Shown here: positions 32,452-44,163 of the stretch, piece by piece
Layout: each line of letters begins with the position of its first letter
Position numbering within the stretch: position 1 is the stretch's first letter
Assembly: GCA_036426205.1 (NCBI GenBank)
Contig: WSYH01001246.1
Location: forward strand, 1-64,000
Length of the DNA: 64,000 bases
Source of the DNA: Ascaphus truei
Lineage: Eukaryota > Chordata > Amphibia > Anura > Ascaphidae
Reading direction: 5' to 3'
Made by a program: the position numbers and the translations under genes
Notes under the pieces: model-generated
What the model was told of the DNA's origin: nothing
The model's database searches: none
The model's input: only the letters and a program-made list of their open reading frames with translations

Positions 32452-34450
32452 CTGGACTGTTTGGTGTGGTTACTCTGCTTATCCTGCTGTGTCCCAGTTG
32501 GACTCCTCTCACCATTGGTGTCTGACGTCGTCCGACCTCTCTCCGCTCCCCCTCCAGATCTGTGGGGTCTATAACCAGCGGCAAAGGGGGGTTGACACAA
32601 GTAGGGCGGGGGTGACATGTAGACAAACATAAAAACAGTTTTTAGAACAGTGGTCACTTGACCTTGGTACCAGTACCGCGGTCCTGTGATCCTAGCCCCT
32701 GGGCAAACGGCTGGGGAGAACTGACGCGCTCCCTCTTGGTGCCCCCCCCCTCCCATGCTGCCCAACCCTCCCAGGGCGCTTTGCCGGGGACCTTGGATGT
32801 TGTCCAGGTAGGTCCCGACATGGAGATCATGTGGAAATCAGGGCGGGCTCGAACTCCAACGCCCGTCCCCGCTCTGAAAATAGTCCTCATACAACAACGG
32901 AAAACGTCAACTTTAAGCTGCACTAAGCCCCTACTCTCTCTCTAAAACTCCCGTACTCGGGGCACGCTGCCTCTTCTGACTGTGGGGGCCTCTATGGACT
33001 AACCCCTCAGCTATGCCCTGCTGTAGACTCTTCTCTCTCCTACGGCCCTGGGCCCTTGTATGTCTCATGGTCACCCCCAAACGACAATAATTGGAAGGGC
33101 CGGCTTACTGCACCTGTATCCTCTGATCCGGGCTCCCTCGGGGAAGAGGGTGTGTGGTTACCATCCCTTATTCGTTTGCCCCCCTCTCTTAAATGCTTTA
33201 TTCAATGTAACCTCTCGTCCCCCCGACTCCCACTTCCTGGCAACCCCCTGACCCTATCTATGTTGCTTAACTCTTTTCCTTAGCCTGTCTACCTTCTCTA
33301 TCTACCTCCTGTTCCCTACTCCCTTCCCTACTTCCCCTGCTTGCCTCCCTATCTTCTATTGCCCCCGTCTTAGCCCCTCATGCTCTGTCCACTTCCCTCC
33401 CCCCACGTGTACCACCCCACTTCAAACCTCGTATCTCCTTCTTCCCTACCTACTTTTCTATCCTAACTTGCATTTCCCCTCTAGTATCAACCCGTGACTT
33501 CTAACCTACCTTTCCACCTGCCTTCACTTACCTTCTCCCTCTGCTAACCTCCTAACCCTGTCGTCTCTGCCTCCTTGACCTCGTCACTTGCTATCTCCCC
33601 CTACCTACTTTCACGCTCCTCCCGCTCTACCGACACTCCTTTCTAAACTTGCTTACCTCTCTCCTCCGTCTGTCTCCCCCTCTTCTCCCCTCTCTCCTAC
33701 CCTGTATATGTGATCATGTCCCCCTTCCTTTCTCGCATCTCACCTTCCTTGTCCTTCTTGTTCTCACTCTTGCTCTGTCCGTGTCCCTCCTCTAACCTTC
33801 TCTCTCATTTCCCCCCCCCTGTATCCCTGCAATGTGCTGTTCAGCTCCTCCCGCCGCCCTCGGGAACACTCGACTTCTTTATTATGGCCCTGGAGTGGTG
33901 ACCCCTGGAGCAACGAGCTGCTGCTACTAGGGATGCTCGTGTCGTCCTCTCTGCTGCCCGCAATTGGGAGGTGTCACCGCCGGATCTACTGGCAGTGTTG
34001 GGCGGCCGTCCTGCTTCCGCCTCATCCAAGATGGCCGCTTCTAGGTCCGCCCCATCCGCCGACGTCCTTCCCCCGGCCGCCCTTTTGGAGTAGGCCGTCC
34101 CAGGGAGAAGACGTGTCTGCTGCTGCTGCCGCCCCCTTTATCTGGAAACCTTTCCCGCCTGGTGAGCCCTTCCCGCCTACCTCTCTTCCGCGTTCTGCGG
34201 GTCACGCTGGAGGCTTCCTCGACCCCATCTTGGCCGCCATGCGGGGACCACGAGGTAAGTGGATTTTCCCTTTGCAGGTCTGCTGGTCGTGGGGGTATCG
34301 GCCGGGATGCGTCTCAGTGAGGGTCCGTAGGCTCGGGGGGAGTCGATGAGGAGTGTTCAGCAAAGTCTCTTTTTGGGGGGCCGTGTAGCTCGAGCAACTT
34401 TTAACTTTAACTGTGTAACTTCATGGTTCTAAGATTTTCTGCCAACCTGG
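32452..34450 (-). promoter_or_regulatory. L1-B inter-ORF region with YY1-type motifs and antisense donor
   Basis: This stretch matches the layout of 10,661-12,461. The plus strand has a pyrimidine-rich tract at about 33,180-33,830. A CpG-rich part follows with caagatggccgc (34,026-34,037) and ccatcttgg (34,224-34,232), and then a splice donor, cgag/gtaagtgg, at 34,255. There is no element-sense ORF of note. Confidence 0.5.
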
Positions 34451-35432
34451 CTAGGTATCGTGGGGCTCTAGTCTTGGGCAGCCCCCCCCCCCCCCCTTGG
34501 CCACTCTCCCCACCGTGGACCACGAGGGACCCGGGGTGGGTTCCTCCGTCTCCCCGGTCATGGCGCCGGGCCCCCTGCTCAGGCCTAATTTCTGTAGGAA
34601 CCTCGGTCCCTCTTCTGGGGATTTTAACTGTATAGGGCGGCCATTACGTAGGACCATGAGGCCAAAGGGAAAGGTCCACCGGTAACGGACCGCTTTTTCC
34701 CTCAGGGCTCTTGTGATAGGCCATAGGTCTCTCCGGCGGGCCAGGGTGATAGGGGAGAGATCCTGGAATACCATGATCTTGGCTCCCTCAAAGTCCATGA
34801 AAGGAGTGTTACGGGAGCACTTCAGCACCTCTTCCCTTGTGCGATAGTAGTGTAGGCGCACTATTATATCCCTCGGGGGGTCCGCGGGTTGTGGCTTGGA
34901 TCTGAGTGCCCGATGGCACCGGTCCATGTGTAACAGGTCCGCAGAAGACTCCGGGCATATGTGCTGTAGCCATCTTGCCACAAAGTCCTCGCAGTCCCCA
35001 ACAGTTTCGGGGATCCCCCGAAGGTACACGTTGTTGCGGCGATCTCTGTTCTCGGCATCCTCCTGCCGCTCACGGAGCTCATTTATCTGCGCTTGTAAAT
35101 CTCCCGTTTTCTGTGTGTTCTTCTGTGTCGCCTTAGCGTTCGCGTCCACCCGCACCTCTAGGTCTTGGACCCGTGTCCCCAGGCCTCCCACTTCTTTGGT
35201 CAATGCTCGGATCTCTGCCTGTAAGACCCCCTTTAAGTCATTATATAGCCGCTCTATATCGCAGCGTAGAACCGGCAGGAGCCCCTGGTCACTCGGCTCT
35301 CCGTCTCCCTCCGATTCAGAGCCCGCGCAGGAGGTGGGGGGCCGTTGCTGCCGATGCCCTGCGGGATCTCCCCTCTCCAAAGTAATCGGGGAGACCCTTC
35401 ATGCTGGGGGTCTTTGTTGCTTTTTTAGACAT
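34451..35432 (-). pseudogene. L1-B ORF1 RNA-binding protein, one frameshift
   Basis: The likely start is ATG 35,432 (MSKKATKTPSMKGLPDYFG). A frameshift in a C/G run near 35,337-35,342 links it to the long frame that reads SCAGSESEGDGEPSD and on to 34,451. Domains follow the usual order: acidic head, coiled coil (LQAEIRALTKEVGGLGTRVQ, LQAQINELRERQED), RRM-like core (ENRDRRNNVYLRGIPE, HMDRCHRALRSKP) and C-terminal domain (FQDLSPITLARRRDLWPIT, RYRWTFPFGLMV). Only the frameshift near the N-terminus separates it from an intact protein. It is the RNA chaperone of the L1 particle in known relatives. Confidence 0.85.
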
Positions 35433-35560
35433 CCTAAGGTTAGTGCTCGTCGCCTGGTGTGAATATAGCCTGTTTTTTCAATTTAATCCGTGTTTTTTGC
35501 TTAAAACTGTCAGAGCGGGGCAAGGAGCAACAGAGTTATGCTGCCATGCTGTCTGGCCTC

Positions 35561-35570
35561 GCGCATGCGC
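35561..35570. promoter_or_regulatory. NRF1-type palindrome at L1-B 5' end
   Basis: GCGCATGCGC lies 2 bp inside the mapped 5' end of L1-B, in the same place as in L1-A. Confidence 0.5.
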
Positions 35571-35588
35571 TCGTCTAGGTGCTGTTTT

Positions 35589-36164
35589 ATTGGAAGATAT
35601 GAGATAATTTATTTTGCAATGTCCTGATATTATTTTCAGATGCAATGAGCTGGTTTAATTTTCACATGCAATGTGCTGTTTTTGAGATTCAGATTTCATG
35701 TTTTTATTTCTGCATGTTTGGGTAATTTGTATATTGGTGATATATATATATATATTACACCCACTGTACAAATGAATGGTTGCAGGGTGGGTTAAACCCT
35801 TAATTACTTTCGTGGTTATTAACCGCTAAGGTGATTAAGGGGTTAACTGGCATTTGAAAGTATTTGCAATGTATTTTTTTTGCCAACGGAAGCCGTTTGA
35901 TGACTGGACGCCATTACATTGTTGAGCGCTAGAATATGCAAATATGCGTGATGACGCGTTATGTGACGCGTCGCGTGATGACGTCACACGTGACGCTCCG
36001 CAATTTAATGCGTTGGGTTAAGGAAGGGAAACAGTGCAGGATGTTAGATTAGCCCCTTAGGAAGACTATTAAGTAGAAACGCGCGTTGGGTGAGTCGTGG
36101 ACTACAGAGCGGCACTTTGCTGGTGACATTCAGAGTGGAGGACTACACTATTTATTTATTTATA
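35589..36164. other. AT-rich stretch with hairpin and hammerhead-like motif
   Basis: The stretch contains a (TA)n tract near 35,740, a hairpin around GGTTATTAACC at 35,793-35,846 shared with 121-165 and 16,191-16,236, and the hammerhead-like motif at 36,050-36,092. No ORF is present. The hammerhead suggests a decayed Penelope-like or retrozyme-like 3' end. Confidence 0.45.
36050..36092 (+). ncRNA. hammerhead-ribozyme-like motif
   Basis: Stem I is GCCC (36,052-36,055) with GGGT (36,088-36,091). The core CTTAGGA (36,056-36,062) departs from CTGANGA at G5 only. Stem II is ACT-ATTA-AGT. GAAA is at 36,076-36,079, and the cleavage-type triplet GTT is at 36,085-36,087. Confidence 0.4.
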
Positions 36165-36356
36165 AAATATTTTACCAGGAAGTAATACATTGAGAGTTAC
36201 CTCTCGTTTTCAAGTATGTCCTGGGCACAGAGTAAAACAAAATAATACATGGTTACAAATACAGTTACATAAATGAACAAGGTATACATTATATACAAGA
36301 CATTGCATGCACAGTTAAAGAAAATATATATTATGAGCGTATGAAACAGTTACATA
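36165..36356. repeat. dispersed repeat, copy 1
   Basis: About 190 bp are nearly identical to 37,895-38,101 (shared wording ttaccaggaagtaatacatt, tatgtcctgggcacagagta, atgagcgtatgaaacagtta). It probably belongs to an abundant interspersed family. Both copies end at the same right-hand point, gaaacagttaca. Confidence 0.75.
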
Positions 36357-36753
36357 CTGCACCGACACACTTTATTCGAGCAAATACCCAGTATGTACCT
36401 GGCAGATACCTGGAATGCGCCGCTCCTCACCTCTGACAAGCCCCGTTGCGTTTGCCTTCCCAGCCTGGGTTCATGCCTGGCTGACGGGCGGCTGATCTGT
36501 TAAATGATAATGATTAGGATTTAATAGGCTGCAATGCTTCGCGTGTCTACCAGATGGCATAAATTCATGAATTGTAATGGAGTATATATATATATACTGT
36601 GTAGTATTGCAGCCAGCGGGAATAAAATGCTTAAATCCCTGCCTGGAAAATACCTCAATGCACTCGGGCAGAAAACAGTCACAAACCTCAATACACCCGG
36701 GTATACCCGAATTCGTGGGACTAGCCGAGCTCGAATAAAGTGTGTCGCCAGTG
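36357..36753. mobile_element. mariner/Tc1-like MITE
   Basis: A 397-bp element is flanked by TA on both sides. Its terminal inverted repeats share gacacactttattcgagc. There is no ORF for a transposase. The TA target duplication and CA...GGCGACAC-type ends fit the mariner/Tc1 group. Confidence 0.65.
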
Positions 36754-36755
36754 TA

Positions 36756-37385
36756 AATCTGTCTCAGCGTCTCGCCTGCGGAAATCTCTCTCCTGTCTTC
36801 CTCTCAAATCCCGCATCGCGCACTCAATTCTCCTCTTCACTTTTAAAACTTTACACTCTTCTGCCCCTCCTTACATCTCAGCCCTAATTTCTTGCTATGC
36901 TCCATCCCGACTCTTGCGTTCTGCTCAAGGATGTATTCTCTCTACCCCCTTTGTATCTAAAGCCCTCTCCCGCCTTAAACCTTTCTCACTGACTGCCCCA
37001 CACCTCTGGAATGCCATTCCCCTCAATGCCCGACTAGCACCCTCTCTATCCACCTTTAAGACCCACCTTAAGACACACTTGCTTAAAGAAGCATATGAGT
37101 AGCACCGTGGATAATACTAGACACATGATACATAAAGCATGGCCCCCTGCAGATGCACTTACCAGAATATCCTCCTACTGTCTCTGTACGTTCTCCCTAC
37201 CTACCAATTAGATGGTAAGCTCATCAGAGCAGGGACTCATCTTCCGAAATGTTACTTTTATGTCTGAAGCACTTATTCCCATTATTTGTATTATTTGTTA
37301 TTTATATGATTGTCACGTGTATTACTACTGTAAAGCGCTATGTACATTAATGGTGCTATAAATAAAGACATACATACATACATAC
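36756..37385 (+). mobile_element. L2-like LINE 3' end
   Basis: The reverse-transcriptase ORF C-terminus (SILLFTFKTLHSSAPPYISA, FSLTAPHLWNAIPLNAR, SLSTFKTHLKTHLL) ends at 37,102. A 3' untranslated region with the L2-like line gatggtaagctcatcagagc and aggactcat wording follows, and it ends in aataaa and a short acat repeat. The copy is strongly 5' truncated. Confidence 0.75.
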
Positions 37386-37894
37386 CTGTTGGTGGCCCTT
37401 GAGGACTGCAGTTGAGCACCCCTGGTATAGAATCTTCTATAAAACTTCTCAAACCCCCACCTCAGGACCAAGAGACAACCTCCCAACATTTTATTCATAT
37501 GTGAATGTTCTGCATTCCCCTGTGTGCAAGGGTATTAGTTATTCCTACAACGTGCTGTGGCCGATAGTCCTCTGAGAGGTTGGAAGGAGATGTTTAAGAA
37601 CCACTGTTTTAGAGAGTCTATATGAATCAGTAAAGTATTGGTTTGCTCTTTATGTTGATTACTTTGGATGCTTTTAGAGCAAGCAGGCAGTGTCTGGCAA
37701 AGGAGCAAGTGGCTACCGCTGTCTTATGCACCAAGGGGAAACCATGTAAGGATTTGGAGGATACCAGAAGGGAGAGAGCAGGTGATGTTTGGCGCCCAAG
37801 CAGAACACTTTGGAAATTACTGCCATACATTAGGCTGGGGACCCAAAGTCTATTTAGTCTCTGACCCTTAATTCATACCACATATTTTATTTTT
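37386..37894. other. unassigned sequence
   Basis: No gene or repeat is recognised. Confidence 0.35.
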
Positions 37895-38101
37895 ATTTTT
37901 TTATTTATAAAAATATTTTACCAGAAAGTAATACATTAAGAGTTACCTCTCGTTTTCAAGTATGTCCTGGGCACAGAGTAAAACAAAATAATACATGGTT
38001 ACAAATACAGTTACATAAATGAACAAGGTATACATTATATACAAGACATTGCATGCACAGTTAAAGAAAATATATATTATGAGCGTATGAAACAGTTACA
38101 G
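37895..38101. repeat. dispersed repeat, copy 2
   Basis: Near-identical copy of 36,165-36,356 in the same orientation. Confidence 0.75.
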
Positions 38102-38857
38102 ACCAGATTAAAGTGTGAGACAGCCTTAGATTTGAAAGAACTTAATTATGATTGTTATTACCACATTACTAAGCTAGAAAGCACCTTACATTTCATTGAT
38201 GTGAATGACCTAAAATGTGTATTACAGTGTAGCCCCACTAAGTAAATAGATTTCAGCATGGGCGGTTATTCATTAAAGTGATATAGTGATGGTCTTGTAC
38301 TATTATATGGAATCTCCCATTCAAGTCAACTGGAGTAACCACATGGTACAGCACCCAAACGGCACCATCGCACTTTAATGAATAACCCACTTTCCGCTTC
38401 AGGAGAATATCCATTCCTTTAGGAATATTATAATATTATGACTGCCATATACACCAGTTTGTGATATGGCAAAACTTCAGAAAAGTATGTAAATAGTCAA
38501 ATCACACTTGCATATCGTTCAAGAGGGAAATACTGTAACACATTATTAGTCATGTAGCTTGTGATTTAATAATAAACATATTAAGAGTAGGTTTCCCTGC
38601 CAGGAAAGCTTTAAACCCCATTTAAATGACTCTGAAGTCTGAAAGGGGCATGAGAGGTTCAGGACAGACGCAATGAAGGTGTGAAGGGAACAGGGACAAG
38701 CGAAAGTAGCATGAGGCAAATGAAAATAAAAGGTAAGAGGGAGGTAATGGAGTACAAGTGCTGTGAGAAAGAGGGAGTAATGGAGTACGAGTGCTGTGAG
38801 AAAGAGGGAGTAATTGAGAACAAAAGGGAAGGAAGAGAAGAAGAGAATAGCTGAGTG
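38102..38857. other. unassigned sequence with a small hairpin
   Basis: A 130-bp hairpin element lies at 38,260-38,389, with arms gcggttattcattaaagtg and cactttaatgaataaccc. The rest is unique-looking; the last 200 bp are rich in A and G. Confidence 0.45.
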
Positions 38858-39244
38858 TAGGGTTGCTAGGTGGCTACCCCAAAAATACTGGACACGGGTG
38901 AAAGGTGCGATACACTCGACGCGTGTGCGCACACACAAACGCACACCTCTCTCCGCTCCATGCTGTTTTCTCCTCTCCTTGGACCCACCCCCAGTCTCCT
39001 GGCACCTCTTCCTGATTGGCTGCATTACGCAGCAGCAGCCACTCAGGATGGAGGAAGCGCCCTAGCAATAGCCCTGCTCTCTTCCTGCTCTGGAAAATCC
39101 CGCGGCCCCCCAAGCCGATCAGATCACTATGTCCAGAGACATAATTTCAGACACGTTCATGTTCATATTACCTCCCATTTTTTAATGGAGTGAGTAGCCA
39201 AATACAGGACAGTCCGGTTCAATACAGGACACCTGGCAACCCTA
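38858..39244. mobile_element. hAT-type MITE
   Basis: The ends are TAGGGTTGCTAGGTG and its near reverse complement CACCTGGCAACCCTA. The 8-bp flanks are gctgagtg (38,850-38,857) and gctgaggg (39,245-39,252), a one-mismatch target duplication typical of hAT elements. There is no transposase ORF. Confidence 0.7.
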
Positions 39245-40850
39245 GCTGAGGGAGATGTTTAGGGCTGGAAGGAGTTTGGAATTGGAGGTGAAAGCGCTGC
39301 AGAGAGGGAAAGAATGAGAGGTAGGAGTATAGGAGAGGTGTAGAGAGTGAAGGGCAGTGGAAGTGATGGAGAACTACAAGGAGGGAGGTTGTTAGAGGTG
39401 CACAAGAAAATGCAGGAAAGGAGGAAGTAAGAAGTAGAAGTGAGGGGATGGAAAACAGAGGCAATGGAGAGCGGCAGGATGAGAGAAAGGGAAGAGTAGG
39501 GGAAGAAATGGAGGGAGTACAATACATAAAAGGTAAATAAGCAGGGAGGGGAGAAGTGAATGTAACCCCCTGGGTCTGCTATCAGCACAGGGCATGGCCC
39601 CTTTATGAATTACATTCCACTGGACCATGTGACTGTGCTTAGCCAGTGGAATGACAGTTGGAAAGGGAGCTGAGGGAGTGAGGGTGTGCAGGCCCATCCT
39701 ACACAGAGAGTCCATGGAGGACCCCTAATAGAGAGGGAACTGCAGAGAGAGAGAGTTGCCCCACTGGACCAGCAGGGTCCAGCAGAGAACTGGACCTGAC
39801 AATAACCCATAGGACTCAGGCTCCCACCTCAGTGATAGGCCATATAATCTGAGGTAAAATAAAGAGGGGTTACATGAAGAACAGGGGTTGGGAGGAGGGG
39901 CGATAGAATGAAAGGCGTGCAGAGGCATGAGAAACCTGCAAACAGGGAATTAAGGAGAGAAGTTGTGAAGGGGGCGGGACTGAAGCATAGTAAGGGGGGA
40001 GGTTACAGATAGAAAAGGGGCCAGGCACAAGGAGAAAGAGGAGCAGATAAAGAGAGGGCAAGGATAGAGGTGAGAGGTGGGTGTGTAGCGCATGCATTGA
40101 TGTGATTCCAGGCACGGTGCTCCCGGCTTCTCATTCCACACACAGCTGGCAGATGCCGGCATTGATTGCTCCATTTGTATTTCACAGCGCAGCCGGAGAG
40201 GGGCGGGCTGAATGGGTGGAAGGCAAATCTGACATTTTTTAAATCCTGATACTTAAAAACTCAATAGCCCCCAAGAGAACAAGGGGGATCAATCTTTGTG
40301 ATTGGGAAGCGATCCAGGCTTTGCTAGGGCTGATAAATCATTTGGGATTTTTATTTTTTTTAACTCATTCATTCCTCAGTGACACTATCAGAATTGTAAC
40401 AAATATCTGTAATTAGATTGGAAGAATCAGGTTACTGGTAAAACGATGTTGTCCCGTTAGGTGAGGGTTTACCTGACGTTAACTGACCATCAAGCCTTTC
40501 CCCGCCTACTTTATTAACCCATTTGATGCCAGGAGGACCAGGAATGCATTGCGAAGCTAAGGAGTAAAAGATACTGGTGCATTGACAATACATCGAAGAA
40601 GAGACAGGGCTGATGGAGTGATCGAGCTGGGTATATGTCAAATATGTAGGAAAATAAAATGCGAGGGGCCCCCAAATATAATTTCACTTCAAGCTCTAAG
40701 AAAGTTAACACCCTCCGCCACTGTTGAGTAGTGAAATTTGGTAGCAGGGATGTTCCTGGAGCAGGACTGAAGTGCTGATCCGCATGCACATGAACCTGGT
40801 CTGAGGGATAGGTTCCTCCAGTCAAGTTTTTATGATTGCATTTTGCCAAT
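39245..40850. other. purine-rich unassigned sequence
   Basis: The plus strand is A/G-rich in 39,250-40,090. Long antisense open frames here come from that composition and have no domains. No gene is called. Confidence 0.4.
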
Positions 40851-40852
40851 GT

Positions 40853-43800
40853 ATTAAAGCTGCAGGCCAAGCAATATCCTACATGTGTGTTTGTTTTTTT
40901 TTAAAATAAATTACTTCTGTACTATGAGGAAATACTTGTAGCATTTTTTTTTTTTTTAAACAACTCTGAATTACATTTTTTATTTATTATAATGTAACAA
41001 GCATTTTTTGGTTCTATAGCAACCATTTACAAAGTCACATCCCCTTCCTCTTCTGAAACAGGCTCTGGCACACCCCTTTTTGAGCCCTGCCTTCTCTCAA
41101 TCAATGCACCAATTCTACATTGAACCACATGTTTAAGTAAATGATGGAGTTCTACAAGACAACAATAAGATGAAATGGTGAAGCAGTGTTTTGGGTCGTG
41201 CCATAGTTGTGTGTATGTGAAAAGAGGCAGATCCAAAATAGGGTGCTGCTTATAGGTGACATGTAACAGCTTTTGTCTGAAAGGTTTGAGAGGAAAACGA
41301 GGAAGCACTTCTCTTCCAATGACTTGCCGTAGAATTAAAACTTATATCAGATGGTGTAGAGCCGTCATACATTACTTCTCAACACATTTTCCACATAAAT
41401 AAGGAGAGTTGGCCAGTGTGATCACCAAGGAGTTATACATTCTATACGCTGTAGAGAACCTCCCTAGTGTGAGTTAGCCAAAGTTGGGGAGTGTCCCAGG
41501 TTGAGGTTATGACTTGTGGGCCCTTTAGTGTTGTGGGGAACAATTGAGAGTGAACATGGAGCAGGAGGAACAAGTGATCAGTGGAGTGGGAACAAAAACT
41601 GCCCATTGGGAGGACAGCATTTACAGGGAGTCTGTGAGCAGAGGGGATCTGAGGAAGTTAGGCCCCTGTCTCACCTTGATTTTGAGGAACAGCTCTGATC
41701 CTTCCACAGTTAAAAGCCTCCACGCCCTTAGGTGTTGTCAGACCGGGGACTGGACGAGTCAGGAAAAGCAAATAACTGTTTTGCAATTAAGTTAAAGAGA
41801 GCTTATTTCATGTTGCATCTCTTAGTGACAATGTACTGTACAAAGGTGCCTGGAAATAGGGGAGCAGTCACAAGGCACAATATAAAAAATATTATAGTAG
41901 GAATCTGTATAGTAGAATGACCCATACGTGTCAAGCTGGATCATTACTCCAAAAATCCCACATATAGCCAAACTTTTGTTATCAGTGTGTCAATGTATAA
42001 AGGTTCCTTAAAGCAGCAGTCCAAACTGCCGTTTTTTTATTTATATATTTCCCTTTAATATGTGCATCAATACAAACCACACAATGATAAGTAATTAGCT
42101 AAGTTGCCGATCGATCCATTCTCCTATGATCGATCAGTGAAGATTCGGCTCCAGAGTTCACTAAATGGCTGTCAGTGCAGCAGAAGAGGACCAACGATGC
42201 AAAGTTCTGTGAGGATGATCATGCGACCAGCCAGTCACTAGATATAATTGGTGCACTGCTAGAAAGAGGGCAGGGCTCAAAAAGGGATGTGCCAGAGCCT
42301 GTTTCAGAAGAGGACGGGGATGCGACTTTGTAAATGGTTGCTATAAAACCAAAAAAATGCTTGTTACATAATAATACATACAAATTTTCAATTAGAGTTG
42401 TTTTTTTTCTTTTGTTTTTCTGCATGAAATACAATTTAACATTCTCAACAGAGCCTATATTAGCCCGACACAATTAAAAAAAATTAGACAAGCTATCTCC
42501 AGCAAATGTGGATGCGTGGATGCCAATTGTTTGGATTGTATATGGGAATGTGGCAAGATCAGATATTTCTGGAATAAAATTACCACACTCCTGAGCAGGC
42601 TGTTAAACAAGAAGATAAACACAGATTATAGGCCTTTTTTGTTTGGGGTTATGACCACCTGGTTTACTCGTCCAAACCCAGACCAAACCTTGATAGATCT
42701 CATTCTTCTTTCAGCAAAAAAATATGTATTATGGACTGCTGGGTTAGATCCAGCTCCCCCTCCATTTCCCTATTAACAACACAAACAAAGAGATCAATAG
42801 CTATGTTTAGATGGGAAGTATACTATGAAAATGTGCCTAACACACAAGAATTAATCCACAGATGGATTGCATTTACAGGAAGTGATGGACAAATGCAAGG
42901 TTCTGGGTCAAGGGCGCTAAAGAACTACCTAGAGGGAGGCTGTATAGAGTCTAATTCAAACCACAGTTGCTCAGGAGTTGGGTCACTGCTGGTATTAGTG
43001 TTTTATTCATGTTTGTCTTCTTGGGTTAACATATATTCTTGTTCCTACTGCAGAACTCCTTAGAGGCCGTCATTGTTTTGTTTACATTTTTTGTTTTAAC
43101 TGTTAGTATGTTTAATTTGATATACCTTTTATATTATAATCTTCTATAAAGAGAAAATACGAGAAAGTATTTAAGACGCTAGGCCTCACAGATCTGATAG
43201 ATTGTCAAAATATTATATGGCTTTCCATATGTAGCACATGTCTCCCCCTCCCCCCCCCAGGAGATTAGGGCTATGCGACTGATTGCTGTAGTGCTGGTTA
43301 CCTGCGTGGTACAGGAGAGGTGAGTTTCCCGCGATGGTGTGGGGGTACAGGGCAGACTTTTGGGGATCCTTCTGGGTTTTTTTCTTCTTGGTGTCAGTGC
43401 CTCCAGACATAGGACTGAAGGCGGTCACCACTATGACAGTCCTTAATATCACTACCTCTCTCCACATAGGCTGCAGCGGAGCCAGAAGTACAAATGAGGA
43501 TGTTCTTTATTACAGCAGCCACTGCTGGTGTTGTTGCAGCGTACAGTATGCTCAAATTGATAGGGTAGATCCCTGTCTTCTGGATAGTACTGGCCTGCGG
43601 GTAATGATGAGGCCTAGCTGGATTAGGTTATGTGTTCAGCCCATGAGGGGCTGAGCACATGTCTCACTTCCGGCTGGGAGGAGACATTTCCAACACATCC
43701 TACCCCATGCAGGGGCAGGCTGGAACAACCTGAAGGTCTCACCCCTAAGGGGCTGAACTTCAATCTCTAGTTTAGGCACTTCCTTCCTGCAGCTCAAAGA

Positions 43801-44163
43801 TGGAGGGCCCAGTAACTGTACCACCATTGGCTATTACAGATCCCTGTGTCAACTCCACTCCTGTCACTCAGGAATTCAGCATGAGAAGGGGGAAAACCTC
43901 ATAGGATAGCCTGTCACCGTCTACATCTTATTAGAACTTACATGACAGGGGAAGTTAGAGAGCTAGCTAGACCAGCCACCGCTATACTTATATATGATGT
44001 GAACATATGTTTTCTTTATATGATGCTTTGTTTCAATGTATATGTCAATCTACAATAAAGGATTTAAAAAAAATGCTACAAGTATTTTCTCATAGTACAG
44101 AACTGATTTATTTAAAAAAAAAAAAACACACACACATAGGATATTGCTTGGTCTGCAGCTTTG
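40853..44163. repeat. long inverted repeat split by an L1 fragment
   Basis: The left arm (about 40,853-41,115) is the reverse complement of two blocks on the right: about 42,240-42,408 and 44,066-44,163. The ends read aaagctgcagg and ctgcagcttt. The break in the right arm is filled by a plus-strand L1 fragment. Without it the element would be about 1.6 kb with arms of about 250 bp, like a DNA transposon without transposase. Confidence 0.6.
42409..44072 (+). pseudogene. 5'-truncated L1 ORF2 fragment and 3' UTR
   Basis: The plus strand at 42,516-42,776 reads NCLDCIWECGKIRYFWNKIT, the C-terminal Cys cluster and following helix of L1-type ORF2, and continues with LAKKYVLWTA-like wording (LILLSAKKYVLWTAG). 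Broken frames extend to about 43,060. The fragment ends with caataaaggatttaaaaaaaa near 44,066, a LINE poly(A) end. The stretch 43,240-43,985 has no recognised content and may be another insert. No catalytic domain remains. Confidence 0.6.

Larger units (their letters stand above)
28284..35572 (-). mobile_element. full-length L1-type LINE (L1-B)
   Basis: The element lies between two copies of gtctaggtgctgtttt (28,268-28,283 and 35,573-35,588). On the minus strand it starts with the GCGCATGCGC palindrome 2 bp inside the end, then a short leader, ORF1, about 2 kb of inter-ORF DNA, ORF2 and a 3' tail ending in a T run on the plus strand. The layout equals L1-A, at about 7.3 kb. It has fewer lesions than L1-A but is still inactive. 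Confidence 0.88.

Noticed and set aside
39219..40185. Several overlapping minus-strand Ser/Leu/Pro-rich open frames
   Set aside because: They follow from a purine-rich plus strand and have no domains or codon signal.
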